DNA from: Alkaliphilus metalliredigens QYMF
GTDB taxonomy: Bacteria; Bacillota; Clostridia; Peptostreptococcales; Natronincolaceae
DNA: 64,000 nucleotides
Reading direction: 5' to 3'
NCBI RefSeq assembly: GCF_000016985.1
Contig: NC_009633.1
Span: 868,001 to 932,000, forward strand
Made by a program: the position numbers and the translations under genes. A model generated the notes under the pieces. It saw only the letters and a list, made by a program, of their open reading frames with translations. It was not told the origin of the DNA and made no database searches. Of this stretch, positions 55,688 to 64,000 are shown piece after piece. Position 1 is the stretch's first letter. Every line of letters starts with the position of its first letter.

Positions 55688-56422
55688 ATGCAATCAAAAA
55701 AATTATTGTGCGAAACCAGGACATATACAGAAAAAACTTATACACATAATCATTGTTATAGTCAGCTAATACTTCCACTACAGGGCAGTTTATTTATAAA
55801 AACAGATAAGCATGAATTAAGCTTAGATGAAAATCATTTGTTTTTGCTACCCCCTAAATGTTATCATTCATTTAACTCAGATAGTATAAATCAGTTTTTA
55901 GTACTTGATATCCCAAGAGAAAATAGTCTGGTTTTATTAGAAGATACGTTTAAGTATGAAATGCATCAAGTTCTCGATGATAGATGGAAAGCAATTAGAT
56001 ATCTTCTGCTTGAAGAAACGCGAAACGCAAACAAAAGAGGACTATCTGACTTGGTGAACTATGCTTGCAATTTTCTACTAGATGAAGCAAGACCAATTTC
56101 CATACAGTATATTTATGATAACTTTCAGGAGCAAATATCAATCGATAAATTGGCAGCAATTGAGAATTTTAATGTATCCTATTATATTGAATGGTTTAAT
56201 AAAAAAACTGGCATGACACCGAATGTATACATTCAAAAACTACGGTTAGAAAAAGCTAAAGAATATTTGATAGATACAGACTTAAGTATACTTATGATTT
56301 CCCAACTTGTTGGATATGAACAACAATCATCCCTTACCAGACTATTTATAAAGCATCAAGCATTGTCACCAAGTGCATATCGTAAAAAATACCGAGAAAT
56401 GGGCAAAAGCTCCTCAATTTAA
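55688..56422 (+). CDS. AraC-family transcriptional regulator
   Basis: ATG 55688 follows GGGTGAG by seven bases; GTG 55676 is possible. The 244-residue product has an N-terminal cupin-like sensor (THNHCYSQLILPLQGSLFI, HLFLLPPKCYHSF) and a C-terminal double helix-turn-helix (ISIDKLAAIENFNVSYYIEW; LSILMISQLVGYEQQSSLTR) with the AraC signature end. The next gene, an EamA exporter 94 bases on, is the likely target. Confidence 0.88.
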   Translation: MQSKKLLCETRTYTEKTYTHNHCYSQLILPLQGSLFIKTDKHELSLDENHLFLLPPKCYHSFNSDSINQFLVLDIPRENSLVLLEDTFKYEMHQVLDDRWKAIRYLLLEETRNANKRGLSDLVNYACNFLLDEARPISIQYIYDNFQEQISIDKLAAIENFNVSYYIEWFNKKTGMTPNVYIQKLRLEKAKEYLIDTDLSILMISQLVGYEQQSSLTRLFIKHQALSPSAYRKKYREMGKSSSI

Positions 56423-56516
56423 GTAAAGAACTTTATCCTTGTGTATTTTATAATGATTGTATGGATTTAGGTTTTAAAGTTCGTAGAGCATATAAATATT
56501 TTGGGAGGACAAAGTT

Positions 56517-57422
56517 ATGGAACAATCGAAAATGAGAGCACAAGTATTTGTACTAATGGCAGCGATACTATGGGGAACCACAGGTTCCGCACAAGCTTTT
56601 GCTCCCCAAAACGCTACACCAATTGTAATTGGTGCATTACGTATGGCAATAGGGGGAACATTTTTACTTTTAGTGGCAAGAGTAAGAGGCGGATTTAAAA
56701 CAAAGATAAAAGTGGATAAGAAATTACTAGTAATAGCATCTATATGTATGGCATTCTATCAACCTCTTTTCTTTTCAGGAGTATTTAAAACGGGTATTGC
56801 ACTCGGTACAGTTTTAGCATTAGGAAGTGCACCTGTTTTTTCAGGTATTATTGAATATTTTATAGGAGAAAAGCTTAGTAAAAGATGGCTTATAGGTACG
56901 ATACTATCTATTATTGGATGTACTTTACTTTTCGGTGGCCAAGATTCTATGAATGTGGACGTATTGGGCTCGAGTTTATCTTTAGGAGCAGGATTATCAT
57001 ATGCGATATATGTAAAAGTATCAAAAAAGTTATTTGAGAATTCACGAAGAGATGAGGTTAATGGATTAGTATTCTTTATAAGTGCAATAATATTATCACC
57101 AATTTTATTGATGAACGACTTAAGTTGGGTAATGTCTACACGTGGGATTATGACAACGCTACATTTAGGAATAGTAACAGCTGCCTTAGCATATACTCTA
57201 TTTGCATATGGACTTGTTAATACTTCAACACCTAAGGCGGTTGCTTTAACATTGGCAGAACCACTTACTGCAGCTATGCTTGGGGTATTTATGTTTAATG
57301 AGATTTTTACAAGTGTTTCTATGATCGGTGGGTTACTTTTATTTTGTGGATTAATAATAAACTCTTATCCAGAAAAAGAAAACGTAAACGTAAAAGATAA
57401 AATGAAAGCTTTACAAATCTAG
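56517..57422 (+). CDS. EamA-family (drug/metabolite) transporter
   Basis: The 301-residue protein has ten hydrophobic helices in two EamA repeats (MAAILWGTTGSAQAFAPQNA in the first, GSSLSLGAGLSYAIYVKVSK in the second) and ends KAVALTLAEPLTAAMLGVFM, the family signature. It likely exports amino acids or other metabolites; the substrate is unknown. GGGAGGACAAAGTT precedes the ATG. Probably controlled by the AraC-type gene upstream. Confidence 0.88.
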   Translation: MEQSKMRAQVFVLMAAILWGTTGSAQAFAPQNATPIVIGALRMAIGGTFLLLVARVRGGFKTKIKVDKKLLVIASICMAFYQPLFFSGVFKTGIALGTVLALGSAPVFSGIIEYFIGEKLSKRWLIGTILSIIGCTLLFGGQDSMNVDVLGSSLSLGAGLSYAIYVKVSKKLFENSRRDEVNGLVFFISAIILSPILLMNDLSWVMSTRGIMTTLHLGIVTAALAYTLFAYGLVNTSTPKAVALTLAEPLTAAMLGVFMFNEIFTSVSMIGGLLLFCGLIINSYPEKENVNVKDKMKALQI

Positions 57423-57510
57423 AGCGGTACGATATATAAAACCCAAAATTATTTTATTATAGGATGAGATTATTTATTAAATATGTATAGAAGAAAGAAG
57501 GTAATAGAAT

Positions 57511-57840
57511 ATGGCTACATTTGATGATTTTTTGAAGTTAGAGATTATAGTAGGAGAGATTATTAAAGTAGAATTTTTTGAAAAAGCTAAAAAACCTGCA
57601 TATAAACTATGGGTTGATTTTGGTGAAGAAATTGGTGTAAAAAAATCTAGTGCTCAAATAACCGAATGCTATAAAAGGGAAGAGCTAATTCACAAACAAG
57701 TTTTAGGAGTTGTAAACTTCCCCCCAAGACAAATTGGTGAGTTCATGTCAGAAGTATTAGTATTAGGAGTATATGGGTCACAAGGAGTTGTGTTAATTCA
57801 ACCAGAGCAGCCTGTTAAAAAAGGTGATAAACTAGGTTGA
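57511..57840 (+). CDS. csaA: CsaA-type tRNA-binding-domain protein
   Basis: The 109-residue protein is an OB-fold EMAP/tRNA-bind domain: DDFLKLEIIVGEIIKVEFFE, KKPAYKLWVDFGEEIGVKKSSAQI, VLGVVNFPPRQIGEFMSEVLVLG and the end LIQPEQPVKKGDKLG. This is the whole CsaA protein, a small tRNA-binding factor with chaperone-like effects in Bacillus. GAAAGAAGGTAATAGAAT precedes the ATG. Confidence 0.92.
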   Translation: MATFDDFLKLEIIVGEIIKVEFFEKAKKPAYKLWVDFGEEIGVKKSSAQITECYKREELIHKQVLGVVNFPPRQIGEFMSEVLVLGVYGSQGVVLIQPEQPVKKGDKLG

Positions 57841-58662
57841 TTTACATGATAATATTGTGAAACGTAACCGTCCAAACTGTGGAGCAAGCGGCTCTGTATA
57901 CTAAAGGGCCTATCGTAACAAAAAATGATAGGTTCCTTCGAGTATATATAGCATGTGATCATACAGAAGGAAAATCTAGGAAATAATTGGGAAATAAAAA
58001 ATTAGAAAATTATGAAAAAAGAGTTGATATATTTAGAATATTCGGTTATAATATAACTAAGAAGAAGCTCCCTTCTTCTTAGTATCCTTCTCTAGGAAAC
58101 AGACCTTTCCGCTAGTAACAGGTCATCACTTTAAGTATTATAGGATGAACCGTGAAAAAGGTTAAGTTTAAGGTTAAGGAAAAAGTGTAAGTGTAAGTGT
58201 AAGTTTGATTAGATTTAGATTTTCAATTAGATTTAGTTTAGATTTAGATATTTAGATATTTAGATATTTAGATATTTAGATATTTAGATTTTAATTTCGA
58301 GTTTCAATTTGATTTTAATTTATTTCGCAACATGAACATGAATAACTTGCAACACTCCTATGGATACGTAAGCGTGTTAAAGAAATGAAAGAAGGTCTTT
58401 AATGGTAGTATGTGAAACGCAAGGAAACATAGTGAGGTCTGCGGAATAGAGAAGGATACAAATATTATGAATATTAAAAAAGATGATAGTAAACAGGTAA
58501 TCAATAGGAATTGGTTACCTGTTTTGTTGTGATCATTTTTAAAGAGTGCAGGTTAAAATATGATTGAGGTTCATTTTCATTTGATTTGATTTTCAAAGCA
58601 ACTTATTATATGATAAGGCTAGTAAATATCGTTTTAATTTTGAAGATGAGGAAGTGAATAAG
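57841..58662 (+). ncRNA. Possible untranslated transcription unit with low-complexity core
   Basis: A promoter TTGATA (58024) - 17 bases - TATAAT (58047) is followed by hairpin ACTAAGAAGAAG/CTTCTTCTTAGT (58057-58083), a low-complexity stretch (GTAAGT repeats at 58184-58204, TTTAGATA about six times at 58245-58288) and a terminator-like hairpin AAACAGGTAATCAA/TTGGTTACCTGTTT (58491-58524) with T-rich end. No frame fits. It may be a small RNA gene or a relic. Confidence 0.3.
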
Positions 58663-59442
58663 ATGAATAAAGAACGAAAAATCGTTTTCTTCGACATTGA
58701 TGGAACATTATTAGATCATGACAAAAAGATGCCTGATTCTACTAAAAAAGCAATTAAGGATCTGAAGGATAAAGGAGTTTATGTGGCCATCGCCACAGGT
58801 AGAGCGCCTTTTCATTTTGAAGATATACGTGAAGAGTTAGGAATTGATACCTATGTAAGCTGTAATGGTGGGTATGTTGTTTTAGAGGGAAAAGTAATTT
58901 ATAAGAGCATTTTACCAACGGAAGACTTAAGAGCCATTGAAAATCTAGCAATGAAGAGTCAACATCCGATTATCTATTTAAATCATCAGGATTTTAAGGT
59001 GAATATAGAAGGTCATCCAGCTGTAGAGAAATGCATGGCGGATTTGAAATTATCAGAACCCCTTTATGATCCTAATTTCATGAGTCAAAATGAAATATAT
59101 CATGCAATACTATGCTGTCAAAAAGAAGAAGAAGCTATTTATATGAATCGTTCTGAGGATTTTGTGTTTTTAAGATGGCATGAGCAGGCATTAGATATTA
59201 TACCAAAGGGATTGAGCAAAGCAAAAGGAATTGAGGCCATTTTAAAGGCATTGTCCTATGAGCGAAAAGATAGCTATGCATTTGGGGACGGTCATAATGA
59301 TATGGAGATGCTAGAATTCGTTGGAACAGGTATTGCCATGGGAAATGCTTTAGCTGAATTAAAGCTAAAGGCTAATTTTGTAACTGAGCAAGTTTCAAAG
59401 GACGGTATTTTATTAGGATTGAAAAAGGTAGCTTTGTTATAA
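58663..59442 (+). CDS. HAD-superfamily (Cof-type) phosphatase
   Basis: ATG 58663 follows GATGAGGAAGTG. The 259-residue product has HAD motif I FFDIDGTLLDHD, motif II AIATGRAP, the class IIB cap (90-185), Lys motif GLSKAKGIEAIL and motif IV YAFGDGHNDMEML. It dephosphorylates small sugar phosphates or nucleotides; the substrate is not set by the sequence. Monocistronic, with a terminator after it. Confidence 0.92.
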   Translation: MNKERKIVFFDIDGTLLDHDKKMPDSTKKAIKDLKDKGVYVAIATGRAPFHFEDIREELGIDTYVSCNGGYVVLEGKVIYKSILPTEDLRAIENLAMKSQHPIIYLNHQDFKVNIEGHPAVEKCMADLKLSEPLYDPNFMSQNEIYHAILCCQKEEEAIYMNRSEDFVFLRWHEQALDIIPKGLSKAKGIEAILKALSYERKDSYAFGDGHNDMEMLEFVGTGIAMGNALAELKLKANFVTEQVSKDGILLGLKKVALL

Positions 59443-59459
59443 AATTATTCTAGCATTTG

Positions 59460-59489
59460 AAAGCCACTCGTAGATAAACGAGTGGCTTT
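59460..59489 (+). terminator. Terminator after the HAD gene
   Basis: AAAGCCACTCG and CGAGTGGCTTT are perfect arms with an 8-base loop, followed by T then A. Confidence 0.8.
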
Positions 59490-59727
59490 TAAAAAAAAAT
59501 AATAAAATAGACACAAAATGTCTGAATTGTAAGAAAAATGGAGCAAACTAGAAGATACCAAGGGAAAGGATATGAAAACAACTGATTATAGTGAATTTAA
59601 TGTTTTGATATATCGAGAAAATTCCGTATAATGAAACTGAGGTCCGCATTGTGAAATACAATGCTGGTTCCTACAATTTTGTATTGATAACGAATATGGA
59701 AAAGAAGAAATAGGGGAGGTCATTAGA

Positions 59728-59817
59728 ATGCGAAAAATAGCAAAGGATAAAGACATTTTATTAAGGCCATTCAGATGGAGTGATGATAGAAGTGGATATG
59801 GAAAGGGGAAAAGATAA
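59728..59817 (+). CDS. Short leader frame before kdgK-like gene
   Basis: 29 codons from an ATG with GGGGAGGTCATTAGA in front, ending one base before the kinase start. The peptide is basic (MRKIAKDKDILLRPFRW ...). It has a better ribosome site than the kinase, so it may couple translation or be the stub of a lost gene. No family. Confidence 0.4.
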   Translation: MRKIAKDKDILLRPFRWSDDRSGYGKGKR

Positions 59818-59818
59818 T

Positions 59819-60766
59819 ATGGAGGTGATTACCTTTGGAGAGTCCATGGTTTTGTTTAATCCAGATTCTACGGGTCCTTTAAGATATGTTCACAATTTTA
59901 ATAAAACAATTGCAGGAGCTGAGTCAAATGTAGCAATTGCTCTTGCAAGATTAAAACATCGAGTTGGATGGTTTTCCAGGCTGGGAGACGATGAATTTGG
60001 AAGATATATAGAAGCTGTCATCAGGGGAGAAGGTGTAGATGTCTCTAGAATTGTGACGGATCCCAGTAATAGTACAGGATTACTTTTTAAAGAGAGATTT
60101 GCTCATGTAAATCCTAAGGTGTATTATTATAGAAAGAATTCAGCAGCAAGCAATATTACATTTAAAGATTTAGATTTAGAATATATAAAATCAGCAAAGA
60201 TCCTGCATGTTACAGGAATCACCCTAGCTTTGTCTCAAAGTGCTAGAGAAGCTGTCTATGAGGCGGTAAAGATGGCGAAAGCAAATGGGGTATTGATATC
60301 CTTTGACCCCAATATTCGACTGAAATTGTGGTCTGCCGAAGAAGCGAAAGTCGCTATATTGGAAATGATAAAGCTCTCTGACATTGTGTTTCCAGGTGTA
60401 GATGAAGGAAGGCTCTTGTTAGGAACAGAAGATCCGAAGGAAATGATAAAACAGCTCTTAAATATGGGATGCAGTACTGTTGCGGTAAAGCTAGGGAAAG
60501 AAGGATGTTATATCGCCAACAGACAGGAAGAAAAGATGGTAAGGGGATATGTAGTAGAACGACCCATAGATACCGTAGGTGCAGGGGATGGTTATGCCGC
60601 TGGGTTTTTATCGGGACTTTTAAATCAATTGAGTCTAGAGGAATGTGGGAAGTTAGCCAATGCTGTAGGGGCCATGGCAACCCTTGTAAGAGGCGATATG
60701 GAAGGGTTTCCCACTCTTTCTCAAGTCAGAGAGTTTATGGGGACGGATGAATATATTGATAGATAA
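59819..60766 (+). CDS. kdgK: 2-keto-3-deoxygluconate kinase (PfkB family)
   Basis: ATG 59819 follows AAAGGGGAAAAG; an upstream ATG at 59780 lacks a site. The 315-residue ribokinase-type protein starts MEVITFGESMVLFNPDSTGP, has the substrate region AGAESNVAIALARL and the ATP/catalytic signature DTVGAGDGYAAGFLSG (Asp base in GAGD). KdgK phosphorylates 2-keto-3-deoxygluconate from pectin breakdown. Other PfkB sugar kinases are possible, but the GH105 and sugar ABC genes nearby support this call. Confidence 0.82.
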   Translation: MEVITFGESMVLFNPDSTGPLRYVHNFNKTIAGAESNVAIALARLKHRVGWFSRLGDDEFGRYIEAVIRGEGVDVSRIVTDPSNSTGLLFKERFAHVNPKVYYYRKNSAASNITFKDLDLEYIKSAKILHVTGITLALSQSAREAVYEAVKMAKANGVLISFDPNIRLKLWSAEEAKVAILEMIKLSDIVFPGVDEGRLLLGTEDPKEMIKQLLNMGCSTVAVKLGKEGCYIANRQEEKMVRGYVVERPIDTVGAGDGYAAGFLSGLLNQLSLEECGKLANAVGAMATLVRGDMEGFPTLSQVREFMGTDEYIDR

Positions 60767-60865
60767 AAAATATGATCCTAATACAAATTAACTGGTGTAT
60801 TTGTTTTACTATGCCTTTTTAGAGGGAAATTCTATATAATAATAAATTCTGAAGGAGTGGATAGT

Positions 60866-61261
60866 ATGTTAAGACTTGAACATGTAGGGATCTGTGCAGT
60901 AAATACAACCGTACTAAAAGATTGGTATGTGAAATTATTTGATTTCAAAATTGTTTACGATAACAAAAAACAAATGCCTACATATTTTTTATTAATGGAA
61001 GATAAAAGTATGTTAGAGATTTGTCCTGCTGACCAAGAAAGTCATAGCCTCAATAATAAGTACCAAGGAATTAGGCATTTATCATTTGGAACAGATAATA
61101 TTGAAGAAGAGTACCAAAACCTTCTAACTCATGATGTAGAAATCATAGAAGTGTTGAAGGAAAATGCCAAAGGTATAAAAACAGCATTCTTTAAGGATCT
61201 AGAAGGAAACATAATACATTTTATACAACGACCTGAAGCCCTACACCAGGCATTGGTTTAG
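60866..61261 (+). CDS. VOC/glyoxalase-superfamily protein
   Basis: ATG 60866 is eight bases after GAAGGAG. The 131-residue protein shows two beta-alpha-beta-beta-beta repeats: RLEHVGICAVNTTVLKDWYV and GIRHLSFGTDNIEEEYQNLL, ending FFKDLEGNIIHFIQRPE. H at the start of each repeat and E in the final strand are likely metal ligands. The reaction (isomerase, lyase or dioxygenase) is not fixed. Confidence 0.82.
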   Translation: MLRLEHVGICAVNTTVLKDWYVKLFDFKIVYDNKKQMPTYFLLMEDKSMLEICPADQESHSLNNKYQGIRHLSFGTDNIEEEYQNLLTHDVEIIEVLKENAKGIKTAFFKDLEGNIIHFIQRPEALHQALV

Positions 61262-61455
61262 ACGGAAGGAATCTGTAGTAGCTCTGAGATTTAAGTTAAC
61301 TCATTACAAATTTGTGTACAATCATAAAAAAAACCGAATAAAAAAATAAAATATAAAATGCCACTGGTTGTTAAACTGGTGGTGTTTTTGATGGGAAAAA
61401 TTGTAATATCCAAAAAAATAAATCGTTATTTTTTATACAAAGATGGATATTATTG

Positions 61456-61484
61456 TTGACATTATTTTGAATATTATTTATAAT
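61456..61484 (+). promoter_or_regulatory. Sigma-A promoter of the sugar ABC/GH105 unit
   Basis: TTGACA (61456) - 17 bases - TATAAT (61479), exact consensus. It lies 169 bases before the ABC ATPase start. Confidence 0.8.
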
Positions 61485-61595
61485 CTGAATTAGAAGGGTA
61501 TGCACACGTGTTCTGAAATTTATATGTGATGAAATGTAAATAATAAATAGTAGGATTAAGAATGATATGTGTACTTAATTATTTTTTTTCAAGGA

Positions 61596-61611
61596 ATGAA
61601 AAGGTTTTCAT
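61596..61611 (+). promoter_or_regulatory. Palindrome before msmX, candidate LacI-type or cre site
   Basis: ATGAAAA-GG-TTTTCAT has perfect 7-base arms. It resembles cre/LacI operators but with GG instead of CG in the centre. Regulation by CcpA or a pectin-sugar repressor is inferred. Confidence 0.4.
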
Positions 61612-61652
61612 TTTAATTAATAAGGCTAAGTAGTTAGAAAAGGGGAGTGAAT

Positions 61653-62768
61653 ATGGCTAACGTAAAATTGAAAAGAATTGAGAAAGTATATCCCAATGGA
61701 TTTAAGGCAGTACATGGAATTGACTTGGAGATTGAAGATGGTGAATTCATGGTTTTTGTTGGACCATCTGGCTGTGCAAAGTCAACGACACTTAGAATGG
61801 TGGCTGGATTAGAAGACATTACCGGTGGCGAGATTTGGATCGGAAATCAATGCGTTAACGAAGTTCAACCTAAGGATAGAGGAATTGCAATGGTTTTCCA
61901 AAACTATGCCCTATATCCCCATATGACTGCCTATGAAAATATGGCCTTTGGTCTGAAATTTGCAAAGACACCAAAGGATGAAATTGAAAAGCGTGTAAAG
62001 GATGCGGCTGAAAAGTTGGAAATTACTGATTTACTAGATAGAAGGCCAAAAGAAATGTCAGGTGGACAAAGGCAAAGAATTGCAGTAGGAAGAGCAATTG
62101 TAAGGAATCCTGAAGTATTCTTATTTGATGAACCACTATCAAACCTTGATGCGAAGCTAAGGGTTTCCATGAGAGTGAGGATCGCACAGTTACATCAGCA
62201 ACTAAAAGAAGAAGGAAAGGCAGCAACGATGATTTATGTAACCCATGATCAAGTAGAAGCCATGACAATGGGAGATCGAATATGTGTATTGAATTATGGA
62301 GAAATTATGCAAGTCGATACACCTCTTAACCTATATAATAAGCCCACTAATAAGTTTGTTGCAGGTTTTATTGGAGCACCAGCGATGAATATATTTGAGG
62401 CAGAACTAGCCCAGGAAAATGGAAATACTGTGGTTCGAGTAGCCAGTAAAACAATCACATTACCAGAAGAAAAAGCCGACAAAGTCAAAGGACATGTAGG
62501 CAAGAAAATATGGTTTGGTGTTAGACCAGAGAACATCCATCTTTTCCAAGAAAAAGATGCAGATTATATAGATGGTGTGGTGTCAGTCATAGAACAAATG
62601 GGAAATGAAGAATTTATTTACTTTGAAGCTGAAGGAACACAATATATTTCAAGAATTAACTCTCATGATATGTTGAAAGTAACAAGAGGAAAAGAGCATT
62701 GCTTTAGCTTTGATATGAGTAAATGTCATCTGTTTGACTTTGAAACTGAAGAAAATATTTCTTTATAA
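61653..62768 (+). CDS. msmX: Sugar ABC transporter ATPase (MsmX/UgpC type)
   Basis: ATG 61653 follows AAAAGGGGAGTGA. The 371-residue ATPase drives uptake of oligosaccharides by one or more ABC permeases. Motifs: Walker A VGPSGCAKSTT (37-45, Ala at a usually Gly position), Q-loop VFQNYALYPHM, signature MSGGQRQRIAVGRA, Walker B VFLFDEPLSNLDAKLR, switch His in YVTHDQVEAM, and the C-terminal TOBE/OB domain with FGVRPENIHLF. One such ATPase often serves several sugar permeases. No permease genes are in the window; the solute-binding gene starts at the right edge. Confidence 0.9.
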   Translation: MANVKLKRIEKVYPNGFKAVHGIDLEIEDGEFMVFVGPSGCAKSTTLRMVAGLEDITGGEIWIGNQCVNEVQPKDRGIAMVFQNYALYPHMTAYENMAFGLKFAKTPKDEIEKRVKDAAEKLEITDLLDRRPKEMSGGQRQRIAVGRAIVRNPEVFLFDEPLSNLDAKLRVSMRVRIAQLHQQLKEEGKAATMIYVTHDQVEAMTMGDRICVLNYGEIMQVDTPLNLYNKPTNKFVAGFIGAPAMNIFEAELAQENGNTVVRVASKTITLPEEKADKVKGHVGKKIWFGVRPENIHLFQEKDADYIDGVVSVIEQMGNEEFIYFEAEGTQYISRINSHDMLKVTRGKEHCFSFDMSKCHLFDFETEENISL

Positions 62769-62782
62769 TAAGGAGTTTGGAT

Positions 62783-63853
62783 ATGAAAACCAATGACTTT
62801 ATTAAAGTATATCTAGAGGGTTACAGCAAGTATAAAGAAAAATGGAATTATGAAGACGGTTGTGTATATAAGGGAGCTCTAGACCTATATAAAGCAACCA
62901 ATGATAAAGAATATCTAAACTTTGTAAAAGCATTTATTGATGAATCTATTTCTGAAAGTGGAGAAATATTACGATATGAAATAGAAGAATTTAATATTGA
63001 TAACATTAATACTGGTAAGGTTTTATTTGACCTATATGAAATGACAAGAGAGAGCAAGTATAAAAAAGCAGCCATGCAGTTAAGAGAACAATTACAAAAA
63101 CATCCTAAAACAGAAGAAGGTAGCTTTTGGCACAAAAAAATATATCCTAATCAAGTCTGGTTAGATGGTTTATATATGGCAATGCCCTTTTACGCAGAGT
63201 ATGAAAAGCTTTTCAATAAAAGCCAAGGATTTGAAGACATTCACAAACAATTTATGGTTGTGAGGGACAGAGTAAAGGATTTGGAAAGTGGACTTTATTA
63301 TCATGGATATGATGAGAGTAAAAAAGAAAGATGGAGTCACCCCGAAACAGGATTATCACAAAACTTCTGGAGTCGAGCAATGGGGTGGTTTGTGATGGCC
63401 ATGGTAGACACACTTGAAGTAATCGGTGAAGGAACACCATACTTCCTAGGGATCCAAGAGATGTTAAAAGAGTCAATTGATGCCTTATTGAAATATCAAG
63501 ATAAACAGACATTTATGTGGTATCAAGTCATCGATCAAATCCATGGAGAAGGGAACTATCTAGAGACCTCGGGTACGTTAATGATTGCCTATGGTATTTT
63601 AAAAGGAGTAAGATTAGGGTTTTTACCTGAAGAATACCAGTCCTTTGGAAAGAAAGCTTTTACAGGAGTAATTGAAAAATACCTCGATACAAATACAAAT
63701 CACTTAGGTGGGATTTGTGGTGTAGCAGGCCTAGGGAATACGCCATATCGTGATGGAAGCTATGAATATTACATGTCAGAAAAAATAATCGAAAATGACC
63801 CGAAAGGGGTAGGCGCCTTTTTAATGACTTATAGTGAAATGCTTAGGTCATGA
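62783..63853 (+). CDS. GH105 unsaturated rhamnogalacturonyl/glucuronyl hydrolase
   Basis: ATG 62783 follows AAGGAG by seven bases. The 356-residue protein has the alpha/alpha-barrel features of YteR/YesR: NINTGKVLFDLYEMT, QVWLDGLYMAMPFYAEY (catalytic Asp in WLDG), HPETGLSQNFWSRAMGWFVM and GNYLETSGTLMIAYGILKG. It has no signal peptide, so it works in the cytoplasm on unsaturated disaccharides imported by the ABC system. It is the next gene after msmX by 14 bases. Confidence 0.9.
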   Translation: MKTNDFIKVYLEGYSKYKEKWNYEDGCVYKGALDLYKATNDKEYLNFVKAFIDESISESGEILRYEIEEFNIDNINTGKVLFDLYEMTRESKYKKAAMQLREQLQKHPKTEEGSFWHKKIYPNQVWLDGLYMAMPFYAEYEKLFNKSQGFEDIHKQFMVVRDRVKDLESGLYYHGYDESKKERWSHPETGLSQNFWSRAMGWFVMAMVDTLEVIGEGTPYFLGIQEMLKESIDALLKYQDKQTFMWYQVIDQIHGEGNYLETSGTLMIAYGILKGVRLGFLPEEYQSFGKKAFTGVIEKYLDTNTNHLGGICGVAGLGNTPYRDGSYEYYMSEKIIENDPKGVGAFLMTYSEMLRS

Positions 63854-63930
63854 TTTTAGGAGATTGAAGCACACGTTAACATTGGCTAAATATAGGCATT
63901 CATCTGTGAAGAACCACTAAAATTGTATTG

Positions 63931-63947
63931 ATGCATCAGCGATGCAT
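63931..63947 (+). promoter_or_regulatory. Inverted repeat before the solute-binding gene
   Basis: ATGCAT-CAGCG-ATGCAT, 26 bases before the next start. It could be an operator or a processing hairpin that sets the expression of the binding protein. Confidence 0.35.
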
Positions 63948-63972
63948 TAAATAAATCTAAGGGGGAAATGAA

Positions 63973-64000
63973 ATGAAGAGAATGGCAAAGACAGTAGCGA
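63973..64000 (+). CDS. Start of the next gene, probably a sugar-binding lipoprotein
   Basis: ATG 63973 follows GGGGGAAATGAA. Only MKRMAKTVA is visible: a basic start as in a signal peptide. The identification as extracellular solute-binding protein is from context with the ABC ATPase and GH105. Confidence 0.45.

Noticed and set aside
58184-58288. Tandem repeats considered as a CRISPR array
   Set aside because: Units are 6-8 bases without spacers of fixed length, and no cas gene is in the window.

Overview
Low-GC, endospore-forming, anaerobic Firmicute. The evidence is strong AGGAGG ribosome sites, a CIRCE-controlled groESL operon, a GerA-type germination operon and fructose-PTS, sugar-ABC and pectin-sugar genes. 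Gene style and neighbours look like Alkaliphilus or a close clostridial relative; this genus call comes from recognition and was not searched.

Layout. (1) 1-6.4 kb is core chromosome: the end of a fructose PTS permease, a membrane-anchored protein, a GNAT acetyltransferase, an 8-oxoguanine glycosylase, a DUF554 membrane protein and groES-groEL. (2) 6.33-46.44 kb is an integrated element bounded by a 15-bp direct repeat identical to the last 15 bases of groEL. Its left end has a phage-like module (integrase, ImmA-like protein, repressor, Cro-like protein, excisionase-like protein, antirepressor, DnaD-like replication protein). The rest is accessory: an SMC/ABC three-component (Lamassu-like) set, a type I restriction system fused in one transcription unit to Septu (PtuAB), an orphan immunity protein, a DUF4268 module, an XRE/ImmA/PIN trio, a DUF1659/DUF2922/M15 cluster under a LexA-box divergent region, a Panacea-type toxin-antitoxin pair, a dCTP-deaminase-like membrane protein with dUTPase, and a gerABC operon bracketed by 90-bp direct repeats. 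(3) 46.43-53.43 kb is a second, degraded element of the same family. It has the same right end and att core, an integrase tail fused to a piece of replication gene, IS21 and IS66 remnants, a truncated RnlA with RnlB, and a second copy of the DUF4268 module. A third integrase scrap follows at 53.54 kb. (4) 53.8-64 kb is chromosome again: regulators, an EamA exporter, CsaA, a HAD phosphatase, and a carbohydrate cluster (KdgK-like kinase, sugar ABC ATPase, GH105 hydrolase, start of a solute-binding protein).

The most unusual feature is non-coding. A sequence of more than 1 kb recurs within the island: near-complete on the + strand at 17.1-18.2 kb, near-complete on the - strand at 38.1-39.6 kb, and partial at 16.2 and 49.5 kb. 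It is built from 12 related modules whose flanks are conserved while the paired stem changes on both sides (seven different compensated arms), as expected of a large structured RNA.

The island as a whole is a defence and conflict archipelago at a groEL att site, eroded by deletions, IS66/IS21/IS3 insertions and RAYT remnants.
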